From Streptomyces netropsis (GTDB lineage: Bacteria > Actinomycetota > Actinomycetes > Streptomycetales > Streptomycetaceae), in assembly GCF_014203545.1 (NCBI RefSeq), contig NZ_JACHJG010000012.1, positions 1 through 64,000 on the forward strand: a DNA stretch of 64,000 bases. The letters run 5' to 3'. Below, one piece after another: positions 24,421 to 33,373 of the stretch (its first letter is position 1; each line of letters starts with the position of its first letter). Made by a program: the position numbers and the translations under genes. Below the pieces are notes generated by a model. It saw only the letters and a program-made list of their open reading frames with translations, was not told the DNA's origin and ran no database searches.

Positions 24421-25571
24421 ACGCGTACCTCGCGCCCGACGAAGTCGTCCAGCTGCGTGACGCGGCGATGGAGGCCGGACTCGCCGACCCCACGGTCCGG
24501 GAGCTGCTGTTCGACGGCATCATGAACAAGTACCGCGGCACGCTGCCGCTCGTCCCGGCCCCCGGCCGTCAGCTGCACTCGGACCTGAACCAGATGAACC
24601 GCGTGGAGCGGCTGATCGACGGATCCGTCCCCCTGGAGACATGGCTGCGCAACGCCGTCGCCCAGACCGTCGAGGCGGGCCCGCTCGCCGTCATCCAACG
24701 CGCGCTGGACGACGTGGCCCGCACCGCGGCCGGCGAACCGGACATCAGCGCCGCACTGCCCACCGGGGAGACCAAGGAAGAGATCATCCACCGGGACGAC
24801 ACGGTGCCCTACGAGTTCCTCCGCTCCGGCAACGCGGCGGGGGCGGCGGTCGCCCGCGTCAAGGTCCCCCCGTACCAGGCGGGCGCGCCGCTCCAGCCGA
24901 ACGGCTTCCCGCACTCGGGGACGGGCTGGCTCATCGCCCCCACCCTGCTCGTCACCAACCACCACGTGGTGAACGCCCGGTCCGGGACCGGCGGCGGGCG
25001 CGCGCTGGCCGAGCCCGCGGACCTGCGACTACAGGTGCAGCACTCGCGGTCCCGCTTCGACTACGACGCGGACGAGGTGGAGACCGACGAAGCCACCGCC
25101 AGTGACCTCGTCGCCTGGGACGAGGAACTCGACTACGCCATCCTGCGGCTCGCCGCCGAGCCGTCCCGGCCCGTGCTGCGGGTGGCCGCGCAGCCCCTGA
25201 CGGTGGCCAAGGGCGAGTACGTGGCCGTCAACATCATCCAGCACCCCGGCGGCCAGCCCAAGCGCGTCGCCCTGCGCAACAACCTCGTCTACGAGGCGGA
25301 CGAGCGCGACGTGCGCTACTTCACCGACACCCGCGGCGGCTCCTCCGGCTCGCCCGTCTTCACCGACGACTGGCAGGTCGTTGCCCTCCACCGGGGGACA
25401 CGGCGGGTGGAAGACGTGAACTTCCAGGGCAGGAGCACGGCCTTCGTCAACGTCGGTACCCAGATGAACGTCATCATGCGCCACGTCAAGGAGCACTACG
25501 GGGAGGTCCACGCGGAGATCGAAGCAGCGCAGTCGGAACTGGCGCGGGTCAGCGCGCCGCAGGAGGTGTGA
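24417..25571 (+). CDS. Trypsin-like peptidase with N-terminal EAD-like domain
   Basis: The 384-aa protein has no signal peptide, so it acts in the cytosol. Residues 1 to about 105 form a helical domain (DEVVQLRDAAMEAGLADPTV, NRVERLIDGSVPLETWLRNA) that looks like an effector-associated domain, the death-domain-like adaptor of bacterial conflict systems. The protease follows with an intact triad: TNHHVV (His183), ELDYAIL (Asp239) and GGSSGSPVF (Ser310). The adaptor is expected to dock it on the partner ATPases through like-with-like contact. It overlaps the STAND gene by ATGA and is followed after one base by a second trypsin gene. Confidence 0.85.
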   Translation: MNAYLAPDEVVQLRDAAMEAGLADPTVRELLFDGIMNKYRGTLPLVPAPGRQLHSDLNQMNRVERLIDGSVPLETWLRNAVAQTVEAGPLAVIQRALDDVARTAAGEPDISAALPTGETKEEIIHRDDTVPYEFLRSGNAAGAAVARVKVPPYQAGAPLQPNGFPHSGTGWLIAPTLLVTNHHVVNARSGTGGGRALAEPADLRLQVQHSRSRFDYDADEVETDEATASDLVAWDEELDYAILRLAAEPSRPVLRVAAQPLTVAKGEYVAVNIIQHPGGQPKRVALRNNLVYEADERDVRYFTDTRGGSSGSPVFTDDWQVVALHRGTRRVEDVNFQGRSTAFVNVGTQMNVIMRHVKEHYGEVHAEIEAAQSELARVSAPQEV

Positions 25572-25572
25572 C

Positions 25573-26634
25573 ATGCGACCGAAGTCACCGGTGGCGACCG
25601 GCACCGAGCAGGTCTTCGGGGACCTGAGGGAAGTCGCCGACCGCGTCCGCGCGGGCCTGGAGGCGGAACGCCCCGAGTCGACGGAGGAACTCCCCCCGGA
25701 CGAGGCCCCCGCCGGGCAGATCGGCCAGTTCGCCCAGTCGGAGCGCGACCGGGTCCTCACGGCGGGCGTGGGCGGGCTGGAGAAGCTCGCCGCCGGTCGC
25801 ACGGACGAGATCAGCGACGACGAATCCTTCGGGATGGAGGCCATCGTCCTCCTCGAGGGCAGACCCGCCATCCTGATCCAGAACCAGGACTTCGCCTCCC
25901 AGCAGGGCGACTGGGCGGTGCTCGACGGGCAGCGGGCCGCCATCCGCGACTCCATCGCCCGCGTCGGCCGGGTGGAGGTCTCGGGACACACCAGCCTGGA
26001 CTGGCTGGGCACGGCCTTCCTCGTCAGCCCCGACGTGGTGATGACGAACCGTCATGTCGCCGTGGAGTTCTCCCGCACCGACGGCACCGGCTGGACCTTC
26101 CAGCAGGGCATGGGCGCCCGTGTCGACATCGCCGAGGAACTCGGCACCCCGTCGACGGGAGGCGAGCCGTTCGCGTTCGCCGTCACGGAGGTGCTGGGCA
26201 TCCACCAGGACGTCGACATGGCACTCCTGCGCGTCGACCCGTCCTCCGGCAGCCAGGCCCTGCCGCTCCCGCTGGCGGTGGCTGCCGACGCGCCGCCCGA
26301 CGTCCCCGGCCGCCCGGTCTATGTGATCGGCTACCCGGCGTGGGACGGCCGCCGCAACGAACCGGAGTCGATGCGCAGGATCTTCATGGACGTCTACAAC
26401 GTCAAACGCCTCCAGCCGGGCACCACGACGGAGGTCCTCCCCGAGGAGTTCACCGTGAAGCACGACTGCTCCACCCTGGGCGGCAACAGCGGCTCCCCGG
26501 TCTTCGACCTCACCGACCACCGTGTCCTCGGCCTCCACTACGGCGGCCGCTACGGCATCGGCAACTACGCCGTCCCGCTGTGGCAGATGGTGGACGATCC
26601 ACTGCTGAGCCGAGCGGGGGTCAACTTCGTGTGA
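25573..26634 (+). CDS. Second trypsin-like peptidase of the island
   Basis: The 353-aa cytosolic protease carries the catalytic residues TNRHVAVE (His161), DVDMALLRV (Asp215) and GGNSGSPVFD (Ser306). The first ~130 residues are acidic and partly helical, with no recognisable domain; they differ from the EAD-like region of the preceding protease. Two differently equipped proteases in one operon suggest a cascade (one activating the other) or two substrate classes. The gene starts one base after the previous stop and is the last of the five-gene set; the next gene is convergent, 9 bases away. Confidence 0.85.
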   Translation: MRPKSPVATGTEQVFGDLREVADRVRAGLEAERPESTEELPPDEAPAGQIGQFAQSERDRVLTAGVGGLEKLAAGRTDEISDDESFGMEAIVLLEGRPAILIQNQDFASQQGDWAVLDGQRAAIRDSIARVGRVEVSGHTSLDWLGTAFLVSPDVVMTNRHVAVEFSRTDGTGWTFQQGMGARVDIAEELGTPSTGGEPFAFAVTEVLGIHQDVDMALLRVDPSSGSQALPLPLAVAADAPPDVPGRPVYVIGYPAWDGRRNEPESMRRIFMDVYNVKRLQPGTTTEVLPEEFTVKHDCSTLGGNSGSPVFDLTDHRVLGLHYGGRYGIGNYAVPLWQMVDDPLLSRAGVNFV

Positions 26635-26643
26635 GCGCCGGCA

Positions 26644-27081
26644 TCACCGGCCGTCCGGCCAGTCCCAGCCCAGTTGCATGAACATCCCCAGCCGGTCGCT
26701 CACCGCCCTGATCTCGGTGATCTTGCCGCGGGCCAGGGTGAAGATCCAGATCTGCTCGACCTCGAAGGCGCGCCGGGTCGGCTCCGGCATCCGAGGATGG
26801 GTTCCAGTGTGAACGCCGCGCACGGTCAGCCGCGCGACCACGCGGTCACCCTCGGCGATCAGTTCCTCGGGCACCATCTCGAGGGAACCGAACGCGTCGA
26901 GTTGCCGCTGGAACCCGTCGAACGCCGCGCCCGGCTCGTCGGCCTCGCCGTGGATGATCTTGTTGTGGTCGACCACGTCGAGAGCCATGTACAGGGGCAG
27001 GTCGGAAATCCGCCGGTCGTTGAGCGCGGCCAAGAAGTCCGACACGACCCGCTTGGCGGCCGTGAGCGACAAGGCGTCCAT
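26644..27081 (-). CDS. SnoaL-like (NTF2 fold) ester cyclase family protein
   Basis: The 145-aa protein has the SnoaL pattern: an opening helix (AAKRVVSDFLAALNDRRISD), then ALDVVDHNKIIHGEAD, GDRVVARLTVRGVHTGTHPR and a closing FEVEQIWIFTLARGKITEIR. Such proteins close rings in polyketides, or are small hydrolases/isomerases; most have unknown substrates. It is divergent from a TetR gene, and the gap between them carries a duplicated operator, so its expression is probably released by a small-molecule inducer. Confidence 0.85.
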   Translation of the reverse strand: MDALSLTAAKRVVSDFLAALNDRRISDLPLYMALDVVDHNKIIHGEADEPGAAFDGFQRQLDAFGSLEMVPEELIAEGDRVVARLTVRGVHTGTHPRMPEPTRRAFEVEQIWIFTLARGKITEIRAVSDRLGMFMQLGWDWPDGR

Positions 27082-27110
27082 GGTTGCTGATCCCTTCTCC
27101 GGAACTCATT

Positions 27111-27159
27111 CTTACTGCGTAAGGGCAGGCTGATCGGTACTGTGGACTTACGATGTAAG
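27111..27159. promoter_or_regulatory. Duplicated TetR-type operator
   Basis: Two perfect copies of CTTACNNNGTAAG lie between divergent genes: CTTACTGCGTAAG (27111-27123) and CTTACGATGTAAG (27147-27159). Centre-to-centre spacing is 36 bases, and the second copy ends one base before the TetR start codon. They should be bound by the adjacent TetR protein to repress both its own gene and the SnoaL-like gene. Confidence 0.8.
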
Positions 27160-27160
27160 A

Positions 27161-27865
27161 ATGTCAAGCGGGAACGGGGCGGAAGTGGCACGCAAGCGGA
27201 CCAGGGGTGAGCGGGCGGGGCTGTCGAGGGATTCGGTGCTCGACGCCGCGCTGGAGTTGGTGGACCGGGACGGACTGGGCGCGCTCACGATGCGCGGGCT
27301 CGGTGCCGAGCTCGGGGTCGAGGCGATGACGCTGTACCACTACGTACCCAACAAGCAGGCCCTGTTGGACGGGCTGGTGGAGCGTGTGTTCACGGGCGCG
27401 CTGCCTTGGGCCGAGGACGGGTGTCCGTGGCGGGCGTCGCTGCGGGCGTACGCCGAAACGCTGCGGACGACGCTGTTGCGCCACCCCGGTGTGCTGCCGC
27501 TGGTGGCCGGCCGGCCGGCGGTGACCCCCGGGACCCTGCACGCGGTGGAACGGGCCCTGCGTACGCTGCGCGCCGCGGGTTTCCCGCTCGGGCGGGCGCT
27601 CGACGTCGTCAACTCGCTCTCGGTCTTCGTGGTCGGCCACGCCGCCGCCGAGGCCGCCGTCGGTCCGGTGAACAAGACGGCGGGGCCCGGCTCCACGACG
27701 GACCTCGCCCGGCTGGACCCCGCGGAGTTTCCCCTGATCTCCGAAGCGGTCCGATCCGGTGAGGGCGTGGACGACGCGGCGCGCTTCCGGTTCGCGCTCG
27801 ACGCCCTGCTCAGCGGGTTCGCCGATGACGGGCGGGGCGGGAGGGCGGGCACCTCCGCGGAGTAG
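27161..27865 (+). CDS. TetR family repressor with tetracycline-repressor-type C-terminus
   Basis: The 234-aa regulator has a TetR DNA-binding domain (RDSVLDAALELVDRDGLGAL, then LGVEAMTLYHYVPNKQALLD, whose TLYHYVxNK motif is highly typical). The C-terminal domain is of the TetR_C_1 type (LRRHPGVLPL-like LLRHPGVLPLVAGRP). The ATG at 27161 directly follows an operator copy and has no ribosome site, so translation may be leaderless; a GTG at 27185 (VARKRTRG) with a GGAA/GGGG-rich leader is the alternative. It should repress the divergent SnoaL-like gene and itself. Confidence 0.88.
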   Translation: MSSGNGAEVARKRTRGERAGLSRDSVLDAALELVDRDGLGALTMRGLGAELGVEAMTLYHYVPNKQALLDGLVERVFTGALPWAEDGCPWRASLRAYAETLRTTLLRHPGVLPLVAGRPAVTPGTLHAVERALRTLRAAGFPLGRALDVVNSLSVFVVGHAAAEAAVGPVNKTAGPGSTTDLARLDPAEFPLISEAVRSGEGVDDAARFRFALDALLSGFADDGRGGRAGTSAE

Positions 27866-27959
27866 ACGCAGCGGTTGCCCGAGTATGCGCCGACTGGTCA
27901 CCAGCTCCCCTCCGGAGAGCCGCTGTTCGTTGAGGGGTGACTGGACTAGGGTCGGTGCG

Positions 27960-28994
27960 GTGCGCCGTCGCCTGTACGTCACCGCGTTCGTGTCCCTCGC
28001 CGTCCTGACGGCCTGCGGTTCGCCGTCCGAGCCACCCGCGCCACGCCCCTCCGGGACATCGGCCGAGCGGGCTACGCGCGGCGACGGCGCCGAGCGGCTG
28101 TACCGGGGGACCGGGCGGGCCAGTGCCCAGAATCCCGCGTTCTCCCCGGACGGGAAAACCGTGCTGTTCACCGTCTTCCACGCGGGTTACAACGAGGGCG
28201 CCGCCGCACTGCGCGTGCTGCCCCTCGACGGCCGTGACCCCCGCGGCCCCGCCACCTTGTGGGGCGACGCGGACCGTGCCGCGGTGAATCTCACCGGTTC
28301 GAGCTGGCACGCGCGGGCCGGGGTGGCCTTTACCTCCGACCGGTCGGGACAGGACGAGGTGTGGGTGCTGCGGCCGGGCAGCCGGCCCACGCGCGTGACC
28401 GAGCACGACGGTGATTCCGGCTATCTGGAGCCCAGTTTCTCCCCCCGCGGCGACTGGCTCGTCTTCCAGGAAAGCGTCCAGCGGGAGAACGAGGACGGGC
28501 GGCCGGACCGGCCCTCCCGCCGTGAACTCGGCTCCCTCTGGAAAGTCAGACGGGACGGCGGTGACCCCACCCGACTCCTGGACGGCCCCGCCACCGGGAC
28601 TGACAACCGCCAGCCGAACTGGTCGCCGAGAGGCGACCGGCTCGTCTTCCAGCGGCGCGGCCAGGACGACGACGAGTGGGCGCTGTACGTCATGAACGCG
28701 GACGGCGGTGGGTTGCGCCGGCTCGCCGTCGGCGCCGGCGAGCACACGGACGCGAGCTGGTCGCCCGACGGCCGCCGGGTGGTCTTCTCCTCCACCGCGG
28801 GCGGCCTGGACCTGCCGCAGATCTTCGTCGTCTCCGCGGACGGCGGACGCCCGCTCCGGGTGACCCGGAGCGGGCGTACCTATGACGGGGCGCCCAGTTG
28901 GTCACCGGACGGCCGGTGGATCGCCTTCGAATCCCACCCGGGGGACGAGGAGCGCCCGACGTCGCTGTGGCGGATCCGGGCCCCCAAGGCGTGA
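27960..28994 (+). CDS. TolB-like (PD40 repeat) beta-propeller lipoprotein
   Basis: The 344-aa protein starts with a lipoprotein signal whose lipobox is AVLTAC (Cys about residue 18), so it should be anchored on the outer face of the membrane. The rest is a propeller of PD40 repeats with the sequence FSPDGKTVLF, FSPRGDWLVF, WSPRGDRLVF, WSPDGRRVVF and WSPDGRWIAF. Such TolB-like propellers bind other proteins or peptides; no enzymatic motif is visible. The GTG at 27960 is favoured because it directly precedes the signal; the longer frame would bury it. Confidence 0.85.
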   Translation: MRRRLYVTAFVSLAVLTACGSPSEPPAPRPSGTSAERATRGDGAERLYRGTGRASAQNPAFSPDGKTVLFTVFHAGYNEGAAALRVLPLDGRDPRGPATLWGDADRAAVNLTGSSWHARAGVAFTSDRSGQDEVWVLRPGSRPTRVTEHDGDSGYLEPSFSPRGDWLVFQESVQRENEDGRPDRPSRRELGSLWKVRRDGGDPTRLLDGPATGTDNRQPNWSPRGDRLVFQRRGQDDDEWALYVMNADGGGLRRLAVGAGEHTDASWSPDGRRVVFSSTAGGLDLPQIFVVSADGGRPLRVTRSGRTYDGAPSWSPDGRWIAFESHPGDEERPTSLWRIRAPKA

Positions 28995-29004
28995 GACCCC
29001 TCCG

Positions 29005-31146
29005 TCAGCCCAAAGTGACGGCCAGCAAAGAGTATTGAGTGACCGTCAGGTCGACCGTGGCCGTCGCCGCACCGGTCATCCGCCACGTCACCGGCCGTGG
29101 TGCGGGGGAGGCGGCGTCCGGTGAGCTCACCGTCGCGGCCAGGACGCGTTTGCCCTCGGGGACCGTGAGGGAGACCGAGCACGTGGCCGGCGTGGTCCGG
29201 AAGGCGGCGGGGACGTCACCGAACTGCGTGAAGTTCACCAGCTGCACGATGGTGTCGTCGCCGAGCCGGCCGACCTCGAGGTGGATGCGACGGTCGCCCG
29301 TCAGCGTCACGGCGGCCGGGGCGGCCGCACGGACCGGGCCGAGCAGTGTGTCGGCACTCGCCTGGTCGGTGGCGGAGAGGTACGCGCGGCCGAGCAGGCT
29401 CTTGAAGTACCGGCAGGTGCCCGCCCCGAACCGGTTCTCCCTGCTGGTCGGCAACGGATCGCCCTTGCGGAAGCCGAGCACGTCGGCGAGGGCGTACTCG
29501 CTCCGGGCCGTGCCCACGTGATCGAGTGCGGTGGGCGCCGGACCGGTGATCACCAGGGTGCCCCCGCCCGACACGAAGTCGCGCAGCACGCCGGCCTCGG
29601 CGTCCGACACGGCTTGGAGATTCGGCAGCATCAGCACGCGGTAGCCGGCCAGATCGGCGGCGGTGAGCCCAGGGCTGGTCACGATGCCGAACGGGATGTG
29701 CGCGAAGACGAGCGACTTGACCGTGCCGCGGAACTCGCCGAGCCATTCCTGCTGGAGGCAGCTCTCCTCCGGGCTGCCGCCGCTCCACCAGTCCTTGACC
29801 CCCGTCGGCGCCTTGGCGTTGGCGAACATGCCCGTGCCCGGTGAGGGGCTGACGAAGTCGCGGGAGGAGGACGAGTGATAGACGCCGACCGCGGCGGCCG
29901 AGGTGGCGCCGTACAGCCGCTCCTGATGGGCCGAGACGAAGGCGTACATCCGCGTGCGCATCGCGAGATCGGTGCTGTCGCTCTTGAACGGGCTCTTGAT
30001 CTCGTACGGATTGCAGCCCGCGGCCAGCAGTTCGGCCATCACCAGCGACGCGTCGTCGGCCTGCCAGCCGTACGAGAACGCCCACGCGGGCTTGGTGCCG
30101 CTGGCCGCCCGCGCGTATTTGTACATCGAGATCAGGCACGTCCAGTCCGTCGCGGTGGCGTGCCGCATCCCGTCGTAGAGGCCGAGGATGTCGACCTCCC
30201 AGACCTGGCTGACGCCCTCCGCCTGACGCAGATACGCCCCGTCGAGGCCGATGGAGGTGGCGTACTGGTAGTCCATGCTCACCGTCTCGTGGAAGGTGAC
30301 CAGGTCCGGGTTGGCCGACCGGCCCGCCGCGGCGATGTCGAGTTGCCACTGGAGCAGATTGCGGTGCCGCCACTCCACGTACCGACGGAAGACCGGGTCG
30401 GCGAAGTCCGCCTTGGCCGGCAGCCGCAGACCGGTGTCCGCCTTGAACGCGGCCGCCGCCCAGGAGGAGGCGTCGCACCAGCTGAGCACCCCGTCGAAGT
30501 AGATCGGCACATCGGGCCATATCCCGTCCAGGCCCGTCCCGGCGAGTGCCTTGACGCGGCCCAGATAGAACTCCCGCCAGGGGGAGTTCGGGCTCACCCA
30601 GCAGCTCTCGTCGCCGGGGTCGACCCAGACGACCACACTGCCGTAGAAGACGTTGGGCTTTCCGTCGAGCGAGCGCTGCACCCAGGACTTGCCGTCGCCG
30701 TTCTTGTAGAACGACCGCCCCTTCTCGCCGCCGAGGCTGATGACTTCGAGCGAGGGGTAGTACATGACCACCCGGATACCCGCGCCGTGCGCGAGCCCGA
30801 CGAACTCCTTGATCTTCCCGAGGTGCTGGGTGAACTCGGCGTCGGTCAGCCAGTGCGACAGAATGGTGTCGAGCTCGATCACACTGACGTTCTGCGCCTT
30901 GAGGGCGTTGATCACCGGCTTCATGTCGCGGGTGGGGTCGGCGTCCTCGTCGAAGGTCGCGTCGGCGATCCGGGCGAACCGGCTCCAGTCGGGGAAGCCG
31001 CCCCCCGTGGCGGCCGGAGCGGCCCAGGCGGGGCGTTCCTGCGGGCCCGGGAGAACGGGCAGGAGGTTGGCCGCGAGCGCCGCGCCCCCCGTTCCCAGGC
31101 CGGTCCGTAACAGCTTCCTCCTGCTGATTCTTCGTATTCCGTCCAC
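29005..31146 (-). CDS. Tat-exported glycoside-hydrolase-like protein
   Basis: The 713-aa protein has a twin-arginine signal (SRRKLLRTGLGTGGAALAAN), so it is exported folded. The main part looks like a TIM barrel of putative glycosidases (IRVVMYYPSLEVISLGGEKG, DGIWPDVPIYFDGVLSWCDA, DLVTFHETVSMDYQYATSIG). From about residue 500, YRVLMLPNLQAVSDAEAGVL and FVSGGGTLVITGPAP form a GATase-like beta-galactosidase trimerisation domain, followed by a beta-rich tail. Acidic residues in DGIWPD and FHET could be catalytic, but the family and substrate are unassigned. It is convergent with the lipoprotein gene, 10 bases away, and stands alone. Confidence 0.75.
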   Translation of the reverse strand: MDGIRRISRRKLLRTGLGTGGAALAANLLPVLPGPQERPAWAAPAATGGGFPDWSRFARIADATFDEDADPTRDMKPVINALKAQNVSVIELDTILSHWLTDAEFTQHLGKIKEFVGLAHGAGIRVVMYYPSLEVISLGGEKGRSFYKNGDGKSWVQRSLDGKPNVFYGSVVVWVDPGDESCWVSPNSPWREFYLGRVKALAGTGLDGIWPDVPIYFDGVLSWCDASSWAAAAFKADTGLRLPAKADFADPVFRRYVEWRHRNLLQWQLDIAAAGRSANPDLVTFHETVSMDYQYATSIGLDGAYLRQAEGVSQVWEVDILGLYDGMRHATATDWTCLISMYKYARAASGTKPAWAFSYGWQADDASLVMAELLAAGCNPYEIKSPFKSDSTDLAMRTRMYAFVSAHQERLYGATSAAAVGVYHSSSSRDFVSPSPGTGMFANAKAPTGVKDWWSGGSPEESCLQQEWLGEFRGTVKSLVFAHIPFGIVTSPGLTAADLAGYRVLMLPNLQAVSDAEAGVLRDFVSGGGTLVITGPAPTALDHVGTARSEYALADVLGFRKGDPLPTSRENRFGAGTCRYFKSLLGRAYLSATDQASADTLLGPVRAAAPAAVTLTGDRRIHLEVGRLGDDTIVQLVNFTQFGDVPAAFRTTPATCSVSLTVPEGKRVLAATVSSPDAASPAPRPVTWRMTGAATATVDLTVTQYSLLAVTLG

Positions 31147-31414
31147 AGCGGTCCCTCATTCTCACGGTGGGTGTCGGTGTGGTGCCCGAGCAGTCTGCCT
31201 GATCGTTTCCGGCCGTGCGGCAGGTTGTCGCGGGGGGCCGGGGATTCGGCTCGATCACGCCTACCGCACCGGTGTCGGCCCGGTCGGTCGCCGCTCCCGG
31301 CGGCCTCTCGTCCCGATCTGCCGGTCCGGCCCTGACATGGGACGATGGGAGAAGGAGGCCGCCGATCGGCCTGCTCCGGTCAGCGACGAAGCTCGTCTGT
31401 GAAGGAGCCCGACA

Positions 31415-31837
31415 ATGACCACTCACGCAGGTGGGACGAGCACGGCCACCCGGGATTCCGGGAACGGTCTCGTCTCAGGTTGGACCGCGTTCGCCGCGAT
31501 CCTGATGGTATTCGGCGGGCTGATGGCGATATTCCAAGGGATATCCGCCATAGCCAAGGACAACGTATTCGTTGTCACGCGCGAGTACGCCTTCCAGTTC
31601 AACCTGACGGGCTGGGGCTGGATCCATCTGATCCTGGGCATCGTCATCATGCTGGCCGGCTTCGCGCTCTTCAAGGGCGCGATGTGGGCACGCGTGGTCG
31701 GTGTCGTGCTGGCGGGCCTGGGCATGATCGCGAACTTCATGTGGCTGCCCTACTACCCGCTGTGGGCCCTGGTGCTGCTCGCGCTCGACGTCTTCGTCAT
31801 CTGGGCGTTGTGCGCCGCGCCACGGCACACCACCTAG
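31415..31837 (+). CDS. Four-helix membrane protein (DUF7144-like)
   Basis: The 140-aa integral membrane protein has a short polar N-terminus and four hydrophobic segments: GWTAFAAILMVFGGLMAIFQ, WIHLILGIVIMLAGFALFKG, VVGVVLAGLGMIANFMWLPY and ALVLLALDVFVIWALC. It matches a membrane family very common in Streptomyces, of unknown function. GAAGGAG precedes the ATG by about 9 bases. It stands alone and ends 16 bases from the convergent ClC gene. Confidence 0.8.
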   Translation: MTTHAGGTSTATRDSGNGLVSGWTAFAAILMVFGGLMAIFQGISAIAKDNVFVVTREYAFQFNLTGWGWIHLILGIVIMLAGFALFKGAMWARVVGVVLAGLGMIANFMWLPYYPLWALVLLALDVFVIWALCAAPRHTT

Positions 31838-31853
31838 CGCGAAGCCGAAACGC

Positions 31854-33209
31854 TCACGCCCGACCCGTACCCCCGGCCGGTGGCGAACCGCCGGGGGCGG
31901 GGGTCGGTGTGAGCCGTACCGACACCACGTACGAGATGACGACGGCCACGATGACGAGCGGCATCACGGTGAGCCCCTCGGAGCCCAGCAGCAATGTGGC
32001 CAGCAGGACGGACGTCATCGGCAGCTTGAGCATCGCGACCGCCATGGCCCCGACACCCATCGCGAACCCCGCGGTGAGGGTCAGCCCGGGCAGCTCGGAC
32101 AGCAGCATGCCGCCCGCCGCCCCGACGAACATCGCGGGGAAGATGGGGCCACCCCGGAAGCTGCTCAGCGACACGCAGTACGCGAGTGCCTTGCAGGCGA
32201 CGAGGGAGACCAGCGCGGCCGTGGAGTAGGTGGCGCCGTGCGCCAGCAGCCCCTCCAGCGCGGTCTCTCCCGAGTACATCACCTCCGACGGCTCCCGTCC
32301 CGTGCCCGCCCCGTAGCCGATCGCGAGCCCCGCGACGGCCAGGCCCGCCACCACCGTGCCCACCACCCGGCGCCGTTCGACGCGCCCCTTCAGGAACAGG
32401 GCGAGCCGATGGACTCCCGCCCCCGCGAAGGCCGCCGCGATGCCGATGACCAGCGCCCAGCCGAACTCCGAGACCGTGGGCGCCGTCGCCTCGGGAATGT
32501 CGTGCAGGGCCAGTCCGTACGTACCGAGCCCCGTCCAGTCGCCGAGTCCCGTGAAGATGAGCGCACCGATCCCCGCGGCCAGCAGACCGGGTGCCAGTAC
32601 CGTTCCCAGCAGTGGCCCGGCGAGCCCCGAGACCTCCATCAGGAGGAAGGCACCGAGCAGCGGTGAGCCCAGCAGCGCGCTGACGGCCGCGAAGCTGCCC
32701 GCCGCGCCCACCAGGGCCGCCGCCCGGGCGTCGGCGTTCCGCTTGGCCAGGCGCAGGGCCCCCACCGCCAGCCCGCCGCCGATGGCGATGAGCGGCGCCT
32801 CGGGGCCGAGCACCGCGCCGAGCCCCAGGGACGCCAGGGAGGCGCAGGCGACGCCGGGAAGCTCGGCCAAGGAGGGTGCGCCGCCCGCCTTGAAGCCGTC
32901 CGCCGGTTCATGCCCGCCGCGACCCGGCAGATGACGTACCGTCAACCCCACGAGCAGGCCTGCCAGGGCCAGCATCGGCAGAGGCCACCACACGGGTGTG
33001 TCGTGGAAGCCGAGGGCCGCCGGCAGGTCGGTGTAGATCACTGGTTGCAGCTCGTTGACCAGCGCGAGGAAGCCGAACGCCACCGCGCAGACCGGCACCC
33101 CGACGAGTGCGGTCAGGGCCAGGAGTCCCAGATAGGGCCGGGTGCGCAGGGGAGCGTAGGGGTCTTCCGGCGCTGCCGCCGATGCCGCTCCGGGTTCGCC
33201 GACCGACAT
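31854..33209 (-). CDS. ClC family chloride channel/transporter
   Basis: This 451-aa membrane protein has the ClC architecture with about ten or more hydrophobic helices. The selectivity motifs are present in altered form: LGPEAPLIAIGGG (the GxExP segment with its gating Glu) and FRGGPIFPAMFVGAAGG (the GxFxP segment), while the usual GSGIP is replaced by KAGGAPSLAELPG. No cytoplasmic CBS domains follow. It could exchange chloride for protons, or belong to the fluoride/other-anion branch; the changed first motif makes ion choice unclear. The ATG at 33209 has GAGGAGG upstream. It is divergent from a potassium channel gene. Confidence 0.85.
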   Translation of the reverse strand: MSVGEPGAASAAAPEDPYAPLRTRPYLGLLALTALVGVPVCAVAFGFLALVNELQPVIYTDLPAALGFHDTPVWWPLPMLALAGLLVGLTVRHLPGRGGHEPADGFKAGGAPSLAELPGVACASLASLGLGAVLGPEAPLIAIGGGLAVGALRLAKRNADARAAALVGAAGSFAAVSALLGSPLLGAFLLMEVSGLAGPLLGTVLAPGLLAAGIGALIFTGLGDWTGLGTYGLALHDIPEATAPTVSEFGWALVIGIAAAFAGAGVHRLALFLKGRVERRRVVGTVVAGLAVAGLAIGYGAGTGREPSEVMYSGETALEGLLAHGATYSTAALVSLVACKALAYCVSLSSFRGGPIFPAMFVGAAGGMLLSELPGLTLTAGFAMGVGAMAVAMLKLPMTSVLLATLLLGSEGLTVMPLVIVAVVISYVVSVRLTPTPAPGGSPPAGGTGRA

Positions 33210-33373
33210 GCGTGCCGCCTCCTCGCCGGGGTGAACGCCGGTGTCCTCGGGATCCGCGTGCCCGGCACGAGCCGGGCGATCATCCGTCAGTAAACCACCT
33301 GAAGACGGTATAAATGCCGCATGGCAGCTCAGGGCAGCCGGGTCGGCACCCGCCGTGGCACCGGCGTTCCGGT

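Noticed and set aside
29216..31426. Long alternative minus frame over the glycosidase-like gene
   Set aside because: Arg/Gly-rich shadow; the real frame has a Tat signal and domain motifs.
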